Positions 10,440 through 21,622 of a DNA stretch of 64,000 nt are shown one piece after another (the first letter of the stretch is position 1; every line of letters starts with the position of its first letter). The stretch comes from Bostrychus sinensis (taxonomy: Eukaryota; Chordata; Actinopteri; Gobiiformes; Eleotridae). Location: the NCBI GenBank assembly GCA_020698575.1, contig CM036247.1, positions 9,569,756-9,633,755 of the forward strand. Reading direction: 5' to 3'. The translations under genes and the position numbers were made by a program. Below the pieces are notes generated by a model. It saw only the letters and a program-made list of their open reading frames with translations, made no database searches and had not been told where the DNA came from.

Positions 10440-11059
10440 TTAAAGCCGGTTTAAACCTAGACTAAACAAGGATTAAACCAAGACTAAACCATGTCTAAAC
10501 CGGGTCTAAATCATGAAATCAGGCATAAACCAGACCAAAACTAAACCAGGTCTACGCAAGGACTAAACCATGTCTAAACCAGGACTAAATCAAGACCAAA
10601 CCAGATGTAATTCAGGCCTAAAACAAGTCTAAACAAGGACTAAACCATGTCTAAAGCAGGCCTAAACTAACACTAAAACAGGTCTAAACAAGGACTAAAC
10701 CAGGACTAAATCAAGCCTAAATCAGGTCTAAACCAGGACTAAATTAGGACTAACTCAGGCCTAAACCAGATCTAAACCAGGACTAAATCAGGCCTAAACC
10801 AGATCTAAACCAGGACTAAATCTGGAGTAAATCAAGCCTAAATCAGGTCTAAACCAGGACTAAATCAGGCCTAAACGAGATCTAAACCAAGACTAAACCT
10901 TATCTAAACTAGGTCTAAACCTGGAGTAAATCAGGCTTAAACCAGGTCTAAACCAAGTCTAAACCATGTCTAAATTGGGACTAAATCCAGGCTTAAACCA
11001 GGTCTAAACTACGACTAAATTAGGATTAAACTAGGACTAAACCAGGTCTAAACTTGGCC
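10440..11059 (-). repeat. Minisatellite array 2, inverse of array 1
   Basis: About 55 tandem copies of CAGGTCTAAAC / CAGGACTAAAC / CAGGCCTAAAC, the reverse complement of the array 1 unit. The copies vary at the same positions (GTCT, GACT, GCCT). Arrays 1 and 2 therefore form an inverted pair of about 0.7 and 0.6 kb with 1.4 kb between them. Confidence 0.93.
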
Positions 11060-12286
11060 TCACCATAAGGCAGTGGACCTCCATTGCACAGCTTTGTTTA
11101 AATCAAAGTTTAACTCAATCAAATGTGAAAGTCTGTGGAAGAACTGCAACAAGTTAAAAGTTAGTTCTAAGAATTGTAGACTCAATGCTATTGTGAAGAA
11201 GACCTTCAAATGTGATAGATAATTGTTCTGTTTCTTTAGACTTCACATAAAAAACAATTTCTTCTCTTAGCCGACCTTGGTTTCCTTACTTTTCTTGGCA
11301 GACTGAGACACAGCAAACTCAATACAGCTGCAACAGTGTCGTGAAACAACTTAGAAGTATGGCTAGCATCCAAATACACCAAAATCCCTTTTTGTTTTAT
11401 TTCACAATTTTTTATTTAAGTCTAGTAGAAACAATTTTCCTTAAGGCAAAATCTGAAAAAGACAGGCTTAAAATTTGTGATTCATTTTGTCAACACGTTA
11501 CATAAAAAAGGCTTTTACGGAGGGGATTATGGAGATCTGATTTTGTTATTCAGTAAACTAGAAAACACTGTTAATAGCCTCAAAAAATTAAAAATTGTCT
11601 TGTTTTTAGGAGTATAATGCCCAATATATCAGGCTAGGCAAAAAATCCCTCTGTAGATTCCTTCAGACTATTGTTAAGACTGGAAAATTTGGTGATTGGA
11701 ATGGAAATTTCTGACTTAAAGTGATAAAAACATCCTTTTAATGTAAGATTCCAATAGAAATCTATGGACTAAAGTGACTCAACGCATCAAACAACACACC
11801 TTAATTTGTAATTTTGACATTTTATTTATTTCAGTATGAAAGTTACATGTTAAGGAGCCCGCCCCCCAAAAAAGTGTTTTGCCTGTAGTGACTCCCCTTA
11901 AAGTATTGCATGTGGTGCTTGGTTTTACAAAGACAGAATTTTTAATGTGCTGCAGAGGCAACAAAATAAATCCACCATCATCCAAATTTTTAAGAGCTTG
12001 AATTAGTTCAATAACAATTTAAAGAAAATGCAATGCAGCATCACATATTTATGTCCCTAATATCTTGAACAGTAAAGTTTTAGTGGTAATCTAGGAACTT
12101 AGTGTGATGTTGTTTGATTGTCTCTAAACAGTATTGCGTTGTAATGTAGCTGCCCGTATAACGTATCGATCCCTCTCACGTTGGCTGCCAGGTCGCTGCT
12201 GTGGGCGTCTGCTTGATGATTCAGTCGATAGGTCTGAGGATACAGCCGTGCAGCATTGGTATTGATGAGGAAATCCTGCTCCGTTG

Positions 12287-12287
<1 letters not shown>
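11060..12287. other. No gene; old repeat family D fragment
   Basis: 11690-11960 shares text such as GTATGAAAGTTACATGTTAA and AGGAGCCCGCC with 15690-15990 (GTGTGAAAGCTGCATGTTAA, AGGAGCACACT), so both are copies of an unnamed dispersed repeat. The rest is unrecognised. Confidence 0.4.

Positions 12288-12317
<30 letters not shown>
12288..12317 (+). repeat. Poly-T tract, 30 nt
   Basis: Thirty consecutive T. On the minus strand it would be a poly-A tail, but no retroposon body is recognisable next to it. Confidence 0.95.
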
Positions 12318-12318
<1 letters not shown>

Positions 12319-12687
12319 AGTTAAAGCTTCAGTAACGGAGGCAGGGAATGTGCATATGTGGCTTCCTGCTGCTGGACTTTTGATGTAAACTAATCAGAAG
12401 GTTTATGGCATGATTGAAGCAGAAGTCATGAATAAGTGATGGTATGTTGATGTTTTGATGTTGCTCACTGGTAACTGCTGTTGTAATAAGAAAGACTTTT
12501 GCAAACAAGATTTAATTCAGTTTAATTTCAGAGGAGCACAGGCGTAGGGTCCCACTCAGAGGATGGATAGTGGAAAATATGTTACCATTACAGTTTTATA
12601 CATTACTTCTGATTACATTACTGATTCGCAAATGCTGGGTTGGGACCCAAAAGTGCAATGGCAGACCAAGATTACATGTGCTATAAA

Positions 12688-13440
12688 TAGGGATGCACCG
12701 ATACCGATACCAGTATCGGGTATCGGTACCGATACCATGTCCAAGTACTCGTACTCGTATTCATAAAAGTGGCCCGATACCAACAACCGATACCACTTTA
12801 CAGCGCTGTCACGTGACCTTCCTCTCTCAGCTGAGCAGTGAGAAACCTGTGGTTGGATTTCAAAGTGAACTGTATGGAGATAAAAGCAAAGCTGAGTTTA
12901 CATTCTGCTCAACCAGACTTATCCCAAATCATACGTGAGTTTTAAAACTTAAGCTGTTGTCCTTTTGTTGTCCTAGTTGTCCCGAAAATGATATAAGCGC
13001 GAAGCAGTTGTTGTCTGATAAAGCTTAAGAAGTACCGTTGCTAATTGTGTTAGCTGCTGTGTTAGCTGCTGTATGTCTTGGTGAATCTTCGCTGGTTATG
13101 CGCAGATGCTCAGCCTGTCTTTAAAATTATTTTAGCGACTGAATAGAGGAGAATCTAAGCTTTAAAATGAGGTATAACATGTCCATGTTGAGCAAATTTT
13201 AGCCATGGTTAGCTGTGTTCAAACCTCTCTGTTGTAAAAATAACTTAGCATCGCAGAGCGGGGATAGACGGCAAAAAGACGACAGGGTATGGGATGAATG
13301 AGATACAGCAGTGTGACTGTGTAAACTATAAAGTAACCCCTATATAAGTACTCGTATCGGTACTCGGTATCAGCGAGTACTCAAATGGAAGTACTCGTAC
13401 TCATATCGGTTTGAAAAAAAGTGGTATCGGTGCATCCCTA
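12688..13440. mobile_element. hAT-type MITE (TAGGGATGCACCGATA family), exact TSD
   Basis: Terminal inverted repeats TAGGGATGCACCGATACC and GGTATCGGTGCATCCCTA. The subterminal regions are dense in GATACC/GGTATCG and GTACTCGTACTC words that could fold. The exact 8-bp duplication GCTATAAA lies at 12680-12687 and 13441-13448. Non-coding interior. This terminus is a familiar hAT MITE type in fish. Confidence 0.92.
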
Positions 13441-13449
13441 GCTATAAAG

Positions 13450-13802
13450 TAAGGATGTTTGTGGTTAACCGGTTAAGCAGCATTATGGCCGTAATTGATT
13501 AAAAGAAATACTAACAATTAATGGTTCTGCTGTACAGTAGATCAAAGGTACAGTACAATGGAGAGTTAGGGCAAATTAAACATAAAATTAAGCAACTGTT
13601 TTCTAACATATACAAGCCTATAACTTGTCTTTAGTTTAAAAAAGACACTTTTTATTATGGTTCATGACTTTTACTTTAATAAAGAGCTGTTTTTTTATCA
13701 AATGTAGGTGATGTCAAGCTGGTGGTTAATAGTTAATTGATAATTGTTTGTTAAGACTGCCAATTAATTGATTAAAGAAAATTAAACAGATGTGCATCCC
13801 TA
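13450..13802. mobile_element. Second hAT-type MITE, inserted beside the first
   Basis: Begins TAAGGATGTTTGTGG and ends ATGTGCATCCCTA, with GGTTAACCGGTTAA near the left end. The flanks CTATAAAG (13442-13449) and CTATAAAC (13803-13810) match at 7 of 8. The left duplication overlaps the right duplication of the preceding element by 7 bp, so this element used the first one's target duplication as its own target. Confidence 0.85.
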
Positions 13803-14040
13803 CTATAAACTTAAATCATTGAAAAGGCATTCACTAACTTTAACCTTGTATCTAAGACTCAGGAAATACTTCTCTATTGTGTGATACCAAATAAAAAAAA
13901 TAAAAAATGGAAATCTCATAAAGCTCCTATATTTTGTTCACAGCAGGATATAAACAACATTTCAGGCGTTGAAACTTTCATTAAAAAAAAAAAAAAATAC
14001 AGCACAGCAGCATCACATAAAAGTTAGGTCGGTGGCAACA

Positions 14041-14112
14041 AAAGGCTGAAAAAGCTTAGGGTGAAGTGTCTTGCCCAAGGACATAACAACTCCTGCACCA
14101 CTGTCACAATTA
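14041..14112 (-). repeat. SINE-like fragment (family S)
   Basis: GGTGAAGTGTCTTGCCCAAG followed by GACATAACAACTC matches 61800-61850 in the SINE-like element at 61680-61932, in the same orientation. Only this short piece survives. Confidence 0.6.
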
Positions 14113-15307
14113 ATTAGGCAACTAATTATTCCAATTATCAACAAGATATTAACAAGAACATTTAAGTCATTCAAAGATTCTAGCGTTTTCCATTTAGTCC
14201 CGAACACAATACGCATTTTTCTCTCTCTTTTCAGTTTTATCCTTTCCTTGTGTGTGGTTTAGTTCAGTCCTTTGTTTAAAAAATCCTGAGGTATACTGTA
14301 ATGCAACTTGCTCCAGTAAACGCAATCTTAGAAAGTAATATTCCTATCCGATGTCCTTATTAAAACTGAATATTGCTGTGCTTTGTGAAACCGTTTCCTA
14401 TGACCAGCTCCATCTGTTTTATGTCTCTCATTGAAAACCCCAAATGTTTGCTCTCATTGCGCTGCCTCAGCTGCTATTTGTGGTTGATGGGGCCAATCAG
14501 TAATGCTTCACTGTAGACTTTTCCATCGCCGGGCTTTTCTGGGAGGTTATTATTAATGTTGTTGTTGGCGAAGAAACACACATGGGATCAGCTATATCGG
14601 ACGTCACGCATCGACACGCTTGCTTAGATAAGACGATAGCCCGGTGTTTTTCGTACTCGAGGGGAAAAAAAAGATGGGAAAACAACGAGGACCGCACCAT
14701 TTCGAGAAGCCATGGGAATAAGCCTGGGCTGTTGGCTATAAATGGGGCTTGCTGTTTGGGAAGAATGTAAAGAATCCAAAAAAGGGGGGAAAAGTTTGCT
14801 TCCTGTTTTGGTGCATGACGGGAGAAATTCAGCCGATCTTCAGCTGCAGCTAACTGGGATTTTACCCAACAGCTGGCTTGTCATTTTGTATTTATACCCA
14901 TCTATCTCCCACTGTGTGTATCCAAGAAGACAAACCACAACAGAGAAAGAGTTTATTCACCACCCAAGTCTGTTATACTGATTATCATTTATCATTTGTA
15001 GCTATGTGCCTGTTTAAACCATAGACAACAGCTGGTCCACCACTGGAGCCTATATCTTTAACATATCCAGCCGTATACAGTGTTTGTTAATGGATACTAA
15101 TCAGCGTACGTGTCAGAGGCCAACTGTTCTGCTACAAAAGTCATCTTAATAGCATTATCATTTTGTAGATATTTAATATGGGTCGGAGCCAGGTTTAAAA
15201 CTGGTTGATTTGGTTAGATTACCTATAAGATGACTGTTTTTATTACAGAGGAAATTATGAATATTTTATTTTGTCACAATAATTAAAACTATTTAATTAA
15301 GATAAGG
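14113..15307. other. Unique DNA, no gene recognised
   Basis: Includes a moderately GC-rich stretch at 14400-14880 with overlapping short open frames on both strands. None has a clear exon boundary. It is a candidate for a conserved non-coding element and I see nothing more specific. Confidence 0.4.
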
Positions 15308-15624
15308 AAGAACACGTCCTGTTCCAACATGACTGCCACCAGTGCACAAAGCACGGTTCATAAAGACATGGATGAGTGAGTTTGGTGTGGAAGAACTTGA
15401 CTGAACCTGCACAGAGTCCTGACCTCAACCTGACAGAACACCTTTGGGATGAAATAGAGCGAAGACTGCGAGCCAGGCCTTCGTCCTAACATCAGTGTCT
15501 GACGTAGATAGATGCAAAGGGTGGGCCAGCGTCATATTAAACCCTATGGATTAAGAATGGAATGTCACTTAAGGTCATATGCGTGTAAAGACAGGTGAGT
15601 TAATACTTTTGGAAATATAGTGTA
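15308..15624 (+). pseudogene. Tc1-like transposase 3' remnant, internally deleted (copy 1)
   Basis: Contains GACATGGATGAGTGAGTTTG, TGCACAGAGTCCTGACCTCA and ACACCTTTGGGATGAAATAG. These encode the C-terminal catalytic part of a fish Tc1-like transposase, ending at the HLWDE-type motif with its catalytic Glu. Compared with copy 2 at 17833-18218, about 100 bp are missing after AACATCAGTGTCTGAC. The right terminus AATACTTTTGGAAATATAGT ends at the TA of 15623-15624, as expected for Tc1/mariner insertion at TA. The left inverted repeat and the N-terminal half are absent. Confidence 0.82.
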
Positions 15625-17339
15625 TGTAAAAAAAAATCATGTCAAAGCCTTTAAAATATTGTGTAAGACTGGTGTTTGTAGCTGCTACGTGAGTGGAGAG
15701 ATCTGACCTTTGAGAAAACAGCCTTCGAAGTGAATATTTCAGGTAGAAATCTGTAAAAGAAGTTGACAAAATGTAATGAATAAAAGAACCTAATGTGTAG
15801 ATAGGACATTTCCTTTGTTCTAGTGTGAAAGCTGCATGTTAAAGGAGCACACTGGCCCAAAAGCTCAAAATTTAAAAAGCAATGATGTTACCTATAGTTT
15901 GTCTTCAAAATGCATTGGCACCAAATGCTTGCTTGACAGAAAATCAGTCCAACCATTTTCATTCCAAGTAATTTTGTCTTGTTTGTGGACCTATTGAGCA
16001 TATAGTTTTCTGTATGTGGCCCCTTAATAAGAACACCCCTGATGTAAACTAATCAATAGTCTGGTCATGTACTCAGCTAAGTGCATGAACAAGACTTATT
16101 GACCAAACATATGTTGAGAAAACAACAGCTTTATTGCATGATATGAGGTTTTTGCATAACTAAAGTTGCATATGTTGGTGTAGGCATGGAGATTTTGTGG
16201 TGTCACAGTAATTACAGCATGAAAAACCACTAATATCATTATTACTCATATGACACACCAAGAGACAATGTGTTAACTGTTTGTGCAATCACACTAATGA
16301 AATTGCATGTTGTAGGGATAAAGTCTGAAGAGTCCTTGTAGTGTCTACATCTACATTCATTGTTGACATATTTTCCTCAAATTACAGTTGTATAGAGCCT
16401 GTCCTGGTCTCAATCTCCTCACAATATGCCATTGTTAAGTTGCACAAATACCATTGCGTAACAGTTTTGTCTTTGCATACCACTTTCTTCAACTTTTCCC
16501 TTCTGGGGTCGCCACACAGCAAATCATCTGCGCTCCTAGTGTACAGTGATGAGTATACTGATTTACCATGAAGATTTGCTCTCTAGTAACTTGGTTCATT
16601 GGTAGTGATTTGTATTATTAACTAAAACCAAATACGCTATAAAGCACTTCCTAAGTGATTCACAATGTGTTATATTGAAGAAGCCCTCTGCTGTCGTCAG
16701 CCTGACCCACATTTTTAGAAACTGAATCTTTGAATTTCTATAGCTGTCCACGTCTCCTTCCTCTTGCCTCCGTCTGTATTGGACTTTAAAGGAAACAGAT
16801 TGTGAAACCTGACGGGCTTAATCTAAATCCTCGGTTAAAAGTGCTGCGCTAAACAGAAAGAGTCTGAAGAAGGGATTTGATTATGGCTCTCTCTTTTTCT
16901 CTCTGTTTTCTTTGTTGTCGACTTTAAACAATACTCTGTCTTTTGGCAAGGTGTCCATGATATTAATTTTAATCATGGCTGCCAGGTTTTGGAGAAGAGT
17001 TTTGATTAGTAGACAAAAGCCTGGATTGTCATTGTGATAATTATCTGTTCATTTTTCTCTTCATCTATTTGTCGTTTTGTCTTTGTCATACACAGACATA
17101 ATTATCTATTCTCGGTCAAATTGGAACCGAAATGGTTTCTCGTGTTTGGTGTCACAATCAAAAATTAATGCAGTGAATGTGTCCCTTTAATTACAGGAAA
17201 CCCTCAGAGAATCATTAAAAACTAAGCACTGTCATTAGTTCCAGGGATAATTCATCATTTTGTGTTCTATTAAAGTTTAAGGAACTACTTCAACTTTCTT
17301 TGTTTGCTGCAGTTGTCTTTCATATTCTTCTGTTTATTC
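15625..17339. other. No gene; repeat family D copy and unrecognised DNA
   Basis: 15690-15990 matches 11690-11960 (family D). 16495-16530 (GGGGTCGCCACACAGCAAAT) is a tiny piece of another common fish repeat. 16690-17240 is pyrimidine-rich and repeat-free, with no exon I can defend. Confidence 0.4.
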
Positions 17340-17515
17340 TCGTTAGGAGCTGCATGTGGCTGGAGTCTATTCAAGCAACTATGGGCCTTACATGGGGTAC
17401 ACCCTGGGCAGATTTTAACATAAACTGACAGAGGATCGTTCACTCTTATATTCATTCACTAGGGCCAAGTTAGAGTAACAAATTCTCCAATGCATGTCTT
17501 TGGATGGTGATAGTC
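17340..17515 (-). repeat. Dispersed repeat family B (reverse copy)
   Basis: Reads TGGAGTCTATTCAAGCAACT then ATGGGCCTTA, TACACCCTGGGCAG and CATGTCTTTGGATGGT. This is the reverse complement of the full copy at 51176-51538 (GTTACTGGGATAGGCTCCAG, AGGGTGTACCCTG, CCAAAGACATGC). Confidence 0.7.
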
Positions 17516-17832
17516 ACAGCTAAGGTGTGGAAGAACTGCTCTATATTTGAGTACTTTCTTGATGCATTAAGAGAGAACAAATAAGGGCCATACAGAAGTG
17601 ACACTTGCACAAACCACAAGCTTGCATACATGATATATGTCAAGTGTGCATTAAAAAGGGCTGTTGATTTTTATTTGTTTGCTTCCAAAGTTTAATTAAG
17701 GTTGTAAAATGCACATACTTGTAGCAACACATGGCCAGATTTACATTAACACTATTAAACTGGGGTGCCCATGCTGTAGAAGAGTGGTTAGTGCTTTGTG
17801 TGCTTTGTGGAAAACGTGAAAAAGTTTGGGGA

Positions 17833-18218
17833 TGGCCACTTCCTGTTCCAACATGACTGCACCAGTGCACATAGCACGGTCCATAGAGAAATGGATGAGT
17901 GACTTTGGTGTGGAAGAAGTTGACTGGGCTGCACAGAGTCCTGACCTCACCCTGACAGAACACCTTTGGGTGGATTAGAGCGAAGACTGAGAGCCAGGTC
18001 TTCTCAGTCCAACATCAGTGCCTGACCTCACAAATGCGCTTCTGGAAGAATGGTCAAAAATTCCCATAAACACTCCTAAACCTTGTGGAAAGCTTTCCCA
18101 GAAGAGTTGAAGCTGTAATAGATACAAAGGCTGGGCCAATATCATATTAAACCCTGTGGATAAAGAATTAACTTCATATGCGTGTAAAGGCAGCACATTT
18201 TTTTGGCAATATAGTGTA
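17833..18218 (+). pseudogene. Tc1-like transposase 3' remnant (copy 2)
   Basis: Longer than copy 1 and carrying the segment deleted there (CACAAATGCGCTTCTGGAAG, TTCCCATAAACACTCCTAAA). When translated in shifting frames it gives the last third of a Tc1-like transposase, through the HLW motif and the conserved C-terminus. Frameshifts and stops break the reading frame. The right terminus TTTGGCAATATAGTGTA ends at a TA (18217-18218). The left end is missing. Confidence 0.83.
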
Positions 18219-18344
18219 GACTGTGAAACATGCTATATGCTGAGAGAAGAGGTTTTATTACAAACACAGAGCAGTAAAGCCACAAAAAACCTAGCTTTGT
18301 TAAGTGCAGGTGGGTCAGCAGGTCATTGTACATTTACGCACTTC

Positions 18345-18427
18345 CATATCCAATTATTAATCAATTAATTGTAAAAAATAATCAACAGATTAATTGATTA
18401 TCAGAATTATCGTTGGTTGTAGCCCTA
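18345..18427. mobile_element. Truncated hAT-type right end (AGGGCTGCAAC family)
   Basis: TTAATTGATTATCAGAATTATCG followed by TTGGTTGTAGCCCTAG is the right terminus of the element type seen whole at 33813-34219. No left end upstream. The family B repeat begins immediately after it. Confidence 0.6.
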
Positions 18428-18625
18428 GTCCAAAGACATGCATGGGTTAGGCAAATGAGTGACTCTTAATAGCAACAAGTGAGTTAATGTGAGAGGGAAT
18501 GGTCAGTGTTTGCTCCTCTGGCCATTGTTTTGGGTGTCTCCCACCTCAGGCCCACAGTTGCTGGGATAGACTCCATTCACATGAGACCTCTAACAGGAAC
18601 AAGGGTAAGAAGATGAGAAGATGGA
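18428..18625 (+). repeat. Dispersed repeat family B (forward copy)
   Basis: CCAAAGACATGCATGGGTTA, GGCAAATGAGTGACTCT, GTTGCTGGGATAGACTCCA and AAGAAGATGAGAAGATGG correspond in order to the body and tail of the full copy at 51176-51538; the 5' half is missing. Confidence 0.72.
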
Positions 18626-19451
18626 TGAATTAATAAACCAATATGAACAGCTTTTATACAGCGCTTCACATGCATGTATCATAAATGTTTTAATACAGTA
18701 GGGATTAAACATAGCTATTGTCTCATTTAGATAGCTTTAGCCTAGCAATTGTTGGGTCTCTTCCTGTTAATTGCCTCTGCTGTGGCTTGCATCTCAAGGA
18801 ACAATAAAACTGTGATGTGGGTTGTCATGGTTTCTGTTGGGTAATCCCTGTTGGGTTTTCCTCTCTGTCTGTGAATGACAGCTTCCATTACATCTCACAA
18901 ATGGACCATTAAGTCTTGATGAATTCAGAAAAGCCATTAACATCCGAGTGTCAGTTTTCATAAGCTCAACTGTCTGTTTGAGGTGATGCTATGGCCGTCA
19001 TGTGAGCTTTAGTCTACTGTATTTGGTCTATGTTTTTAAAAAAAATACACAAAAGGTTGACTGTGAATGGCCGTGCATTGAGAGCCACACAACAAAGCCA
19101 GACAATTGATTCTTTTAATGCTTCAATTGAATTACTCATGGCTGTTTGGAGGTCTTTGAAATTTCCAATCAGTGTGTTTATAATGCTCCCTGAAATTACA
19201 TAGAAAAAAACTTGATTTAAAAGGCTATCTGAATGTCTGTCAGCTTGTTATGTGTGTCATGGTTTTGAATCCAAACCATGACTATTGACTAAAAGTGGAA
19301 CAGCAGAGTTGGGGTGGAGGAGGGGAAAACGCAAGTATAGCTATGATAGTGCTTTACTCCAAACAGTAGGGGGAGCTCCACAGAGAAAAATGGCAAAGTT
19401 ACTGAGTTCTGCTTTAATATGTAGGGTGAATGCTGGCTCATTATTACATCA
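18626..19451. other. No gene recognised
   Basis: Unique-looking DNA, including a CA/T-rich stretch at 18770-19170. No repeat or exon signature that I can support. Confidence 0.45.
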
Positions 19452-19928
19452 AAGGAGCTATATTATGCTTTTATTCATATTTTTAAATCATTTTTGCGAC
19501 ATTATCTGGACCTGGTTAAGGGACCAGCAGAGGGCAGCAAAGTGCATAGCTGTGACAGTCATTTGAACATATAATCAAAGAGCAAGAGCCCTTCACTTCC
19601 TTAAACTTTTTGTATGATGCCATTTTACTACAAAATGAAAAATGTCTTTGAGGAATCAGTGGAAACAGAGCTGTACAACGCTTTTTGGATAAATGAATGA
19701 GAGCAGACTGGATGTAGAGGGCTTGTTGTTGATTACTCAGTGCTTCTGGGAGTGGGCGGGTGTTTGTGGGAGAGGCGGAGGTTCGTGGCCGTGCCAGAGA
19801 ATACAGAATTACTCAAACAGGCATGAATGAAGCAAAACACAACTCCAGGTATGTTTTTGATGAGCTAACAACATTATAACATGGTAGAAAGCTCAGAAAA
19901 GTCGATTTTGCAGAATATAGCCTCTTCA
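19452..19928. mobile_element. Dispersed element family X with short inverted ends
   Basis: Opens GAGCTATATTATGCTTTT and closes GATTTTGCAGAATATAGCCTC, so the ends are imperfect inverted repeats. The interior GCCATTTTACTACAAAATGA and GATAAATGAATGAGAGCAGA recurs at 45500-45640. The right half (ATAACATGGTAGAAAGCTCA) recurs at 59917-59936 and, inverted, at 49190-49260 and 62785-62830. Non-coding. Superfamily not assigned. Confidence 0.65.
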
Positions 19929-20386
19929 AGCTTTGGCCAATCAGACAACCTTTTATGAATCGACCTGTGGTTATCAATTGATCTCAGACACAGTTTTATC
20001 CTTGGACATTTTATTGTGACCCACTATAGCAGAAATATATATATATATTTTATTGCATACCATTACCACAAGTGTTTTATGGCCATTTTACTTTTCAACT
20101 AATTAAAACAATAGATCGACTTCAATCAGACTGAACATTAAATGTACATTGAGTCTCCACGCTTCCCTTCCTCTGGTTCCCAAACCGTTATGAAAACCAT
20201 ATCTTCAAATAGCCTACTACTGACAATATTGCTTATTACTATTTGATTAAGTCTTTCCTGTTCTATTTGGCCATTTAGCAGCATAGGGCAATGACTTTAA
20301 ATTTGTGTGTGTCACTGATTGCACTGGTTTTGGTATTTTTTCAGTCTCACCTTTCTCCTTTCTCGGGTTGGTCTTCTGTTGAACAG
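19929..20386. other. No gene recognised
   Basis: AT-rich with an (AT)n run at about 20035-20048. Nothing supported apart from the pyrimidine-rich stretch leading to the weak exon candidate at 20387. Confidence 0.4.
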
Positions 20387-20437
20387 CGGTCCTATCGACC
20401 AGTGCATCAGCTCTGATAAACAAGCCCTGATGAGAGA
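20387..20437 (+). CDS. Weak candidate 51-nt exon
   Basis: An acceptor-like run (CTTTCTCCTTTCTC then GGTCTTCTGTTGAACAG) precedes 20387, and GTGAGA follows 20437. The 51-nt interval is a multiple of three and open in only one frame, GPIDQCISSDKQALMR, entered with two bases of a codon already used. That entry phase matches the exit phase of the LSRKTTAALM frame of the exon at 9798-9829, but not of its FKKDDSGFDE frame. A one-in-three phase match carries little weight. The protein is not recognised. Chance is the leading alternative. Confidence 0.15.
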
Positions 20438-21123
20438 GTGAGATTGGTTCACAAGGGTTGGGGATAGTTTAACCTGCAGCCTGGTGGACTTGATTAGACG
20501 CTTTGCCTCTTCTTCTGATAACAGTGTTTGTGGCCCGCGGCTCGATTCCCCTCACCTTGACACGGACAGTCACCTTTCCCTGTCACACTATCTGTATATC
20601 TTCCTTTTTTTGAAGGACAGCGGTCATTTGAGATCATTGTGAGAGATGCGGCTATCCCATCCGAACGTGAGGGCAAGGAACAGAGCAATGAATGAGAATG
20701 AATGGCAGAGGGATTAGGGATGGCTTTGGGACAAAATAAGGTCCTGTTTGGGTTAATCCCTTGTCAATAATGACTTTTAACACAGATGTTGTACGACGTT
20801 GACTTAAGCCTTGTGACATAGACTGGCGTTTGGTATTTAAAAGGCAATGACCATGACATTAGACAAGGATGTTTGAAGATAAGTTCTTTGGATGAACAGA
20901 AATGATCACAAATAATTGGAATAAATAAAAAGTTATGTTTTCAGTGGCATTTGTTTGTTGGTTGGCTCTTAGAAATTTCTGTTTTATGTAACATCAGATA
21001 GGGACAAAGACACTAACTCCAGCCACAATAGGTCAGTAAAGGAACCTATCCAATCCAGCCACAAGACGTCATAAGCCAGTGTACTATTTGTGCCAGTCCC
21101 AAAACTGGATAATTGAAGAATAG
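20438..21123. other. No gene recognised
   Basis: 20480-20700 is GC-richer and repeat-free, with a GGCTCGATTCCCCTC string that resembles a lone B box but has no tRNA-like context. Otherwise unremarkable. Confidence 0.4.
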
Positions 21124-21622
21124 GGAAGCAAACTTGTTTGATCAGATTTTGAATTTTAAATGCCTTTAGAGTTCTACCACAGAATTTTTTAACACTGAAA
21201 AAAAAGAGTCTGAATTTTTTTGTCTCTGAATTTCAGTCACTGAAATTTCAGAATCTGTTTTTTCAGTGAACATAATTTCAGAATATAAAAATCACCTTTT
21301 GAAAATTTCATGCATTTGTTTGGCCAAATTCAGAGTCTAAAATACTATGTCAGGCTTATTTGCCACATTTGCACCGGAAGCGCTAGTTGCCATTCATGTG
21401 CGCATCCTCAAGCAGAAATGTTTTCAGCAAGGTAATTGTGTTATTGTGTTTTTTACTTATTTAAATAAACTGTACTTGTTTTTAACAAGCCTTGATCACT
21501 GAAAAAATAGAGTGAGAATTAGATACTGAAATTCCAGTGAGTAAAATTCAGAAATAAAAAAATCTGTGGTAGAAATTCAAAGGCATTTAAAATTCAGAAT
21601 CTGATGAGACAGGTTTGCTTCC
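21124..21622. mobile_element. Long-TIR MITE, about 500 bp
   Basis: The outer 55-60 bp are inverted repeats: GGAAGCAAACTTGTTTGATC at the left against the complement of a right end finishing CAGGTTTGCTTCC. Both contain AATTTTAAATGCCTTT and TCTACCACAG in mirrored order. ATAG flanks both sides (21120-21123, 21623-21626), a possible 4-bp duplication. The core holds TTGCACCGGAAGCGCTAGTT. Inside the ends are further mirrored CTGAAATTTCAG words. No coding frame. Superfamily unassigned. Confidence 0.8.

Noticed and set aside
8293..11059. CRISPR-like regular arrays
   Set aside because: The units are contiguous 11-bp tandem repeats without unique spacers; minisatellite in a eukaryotic genome.
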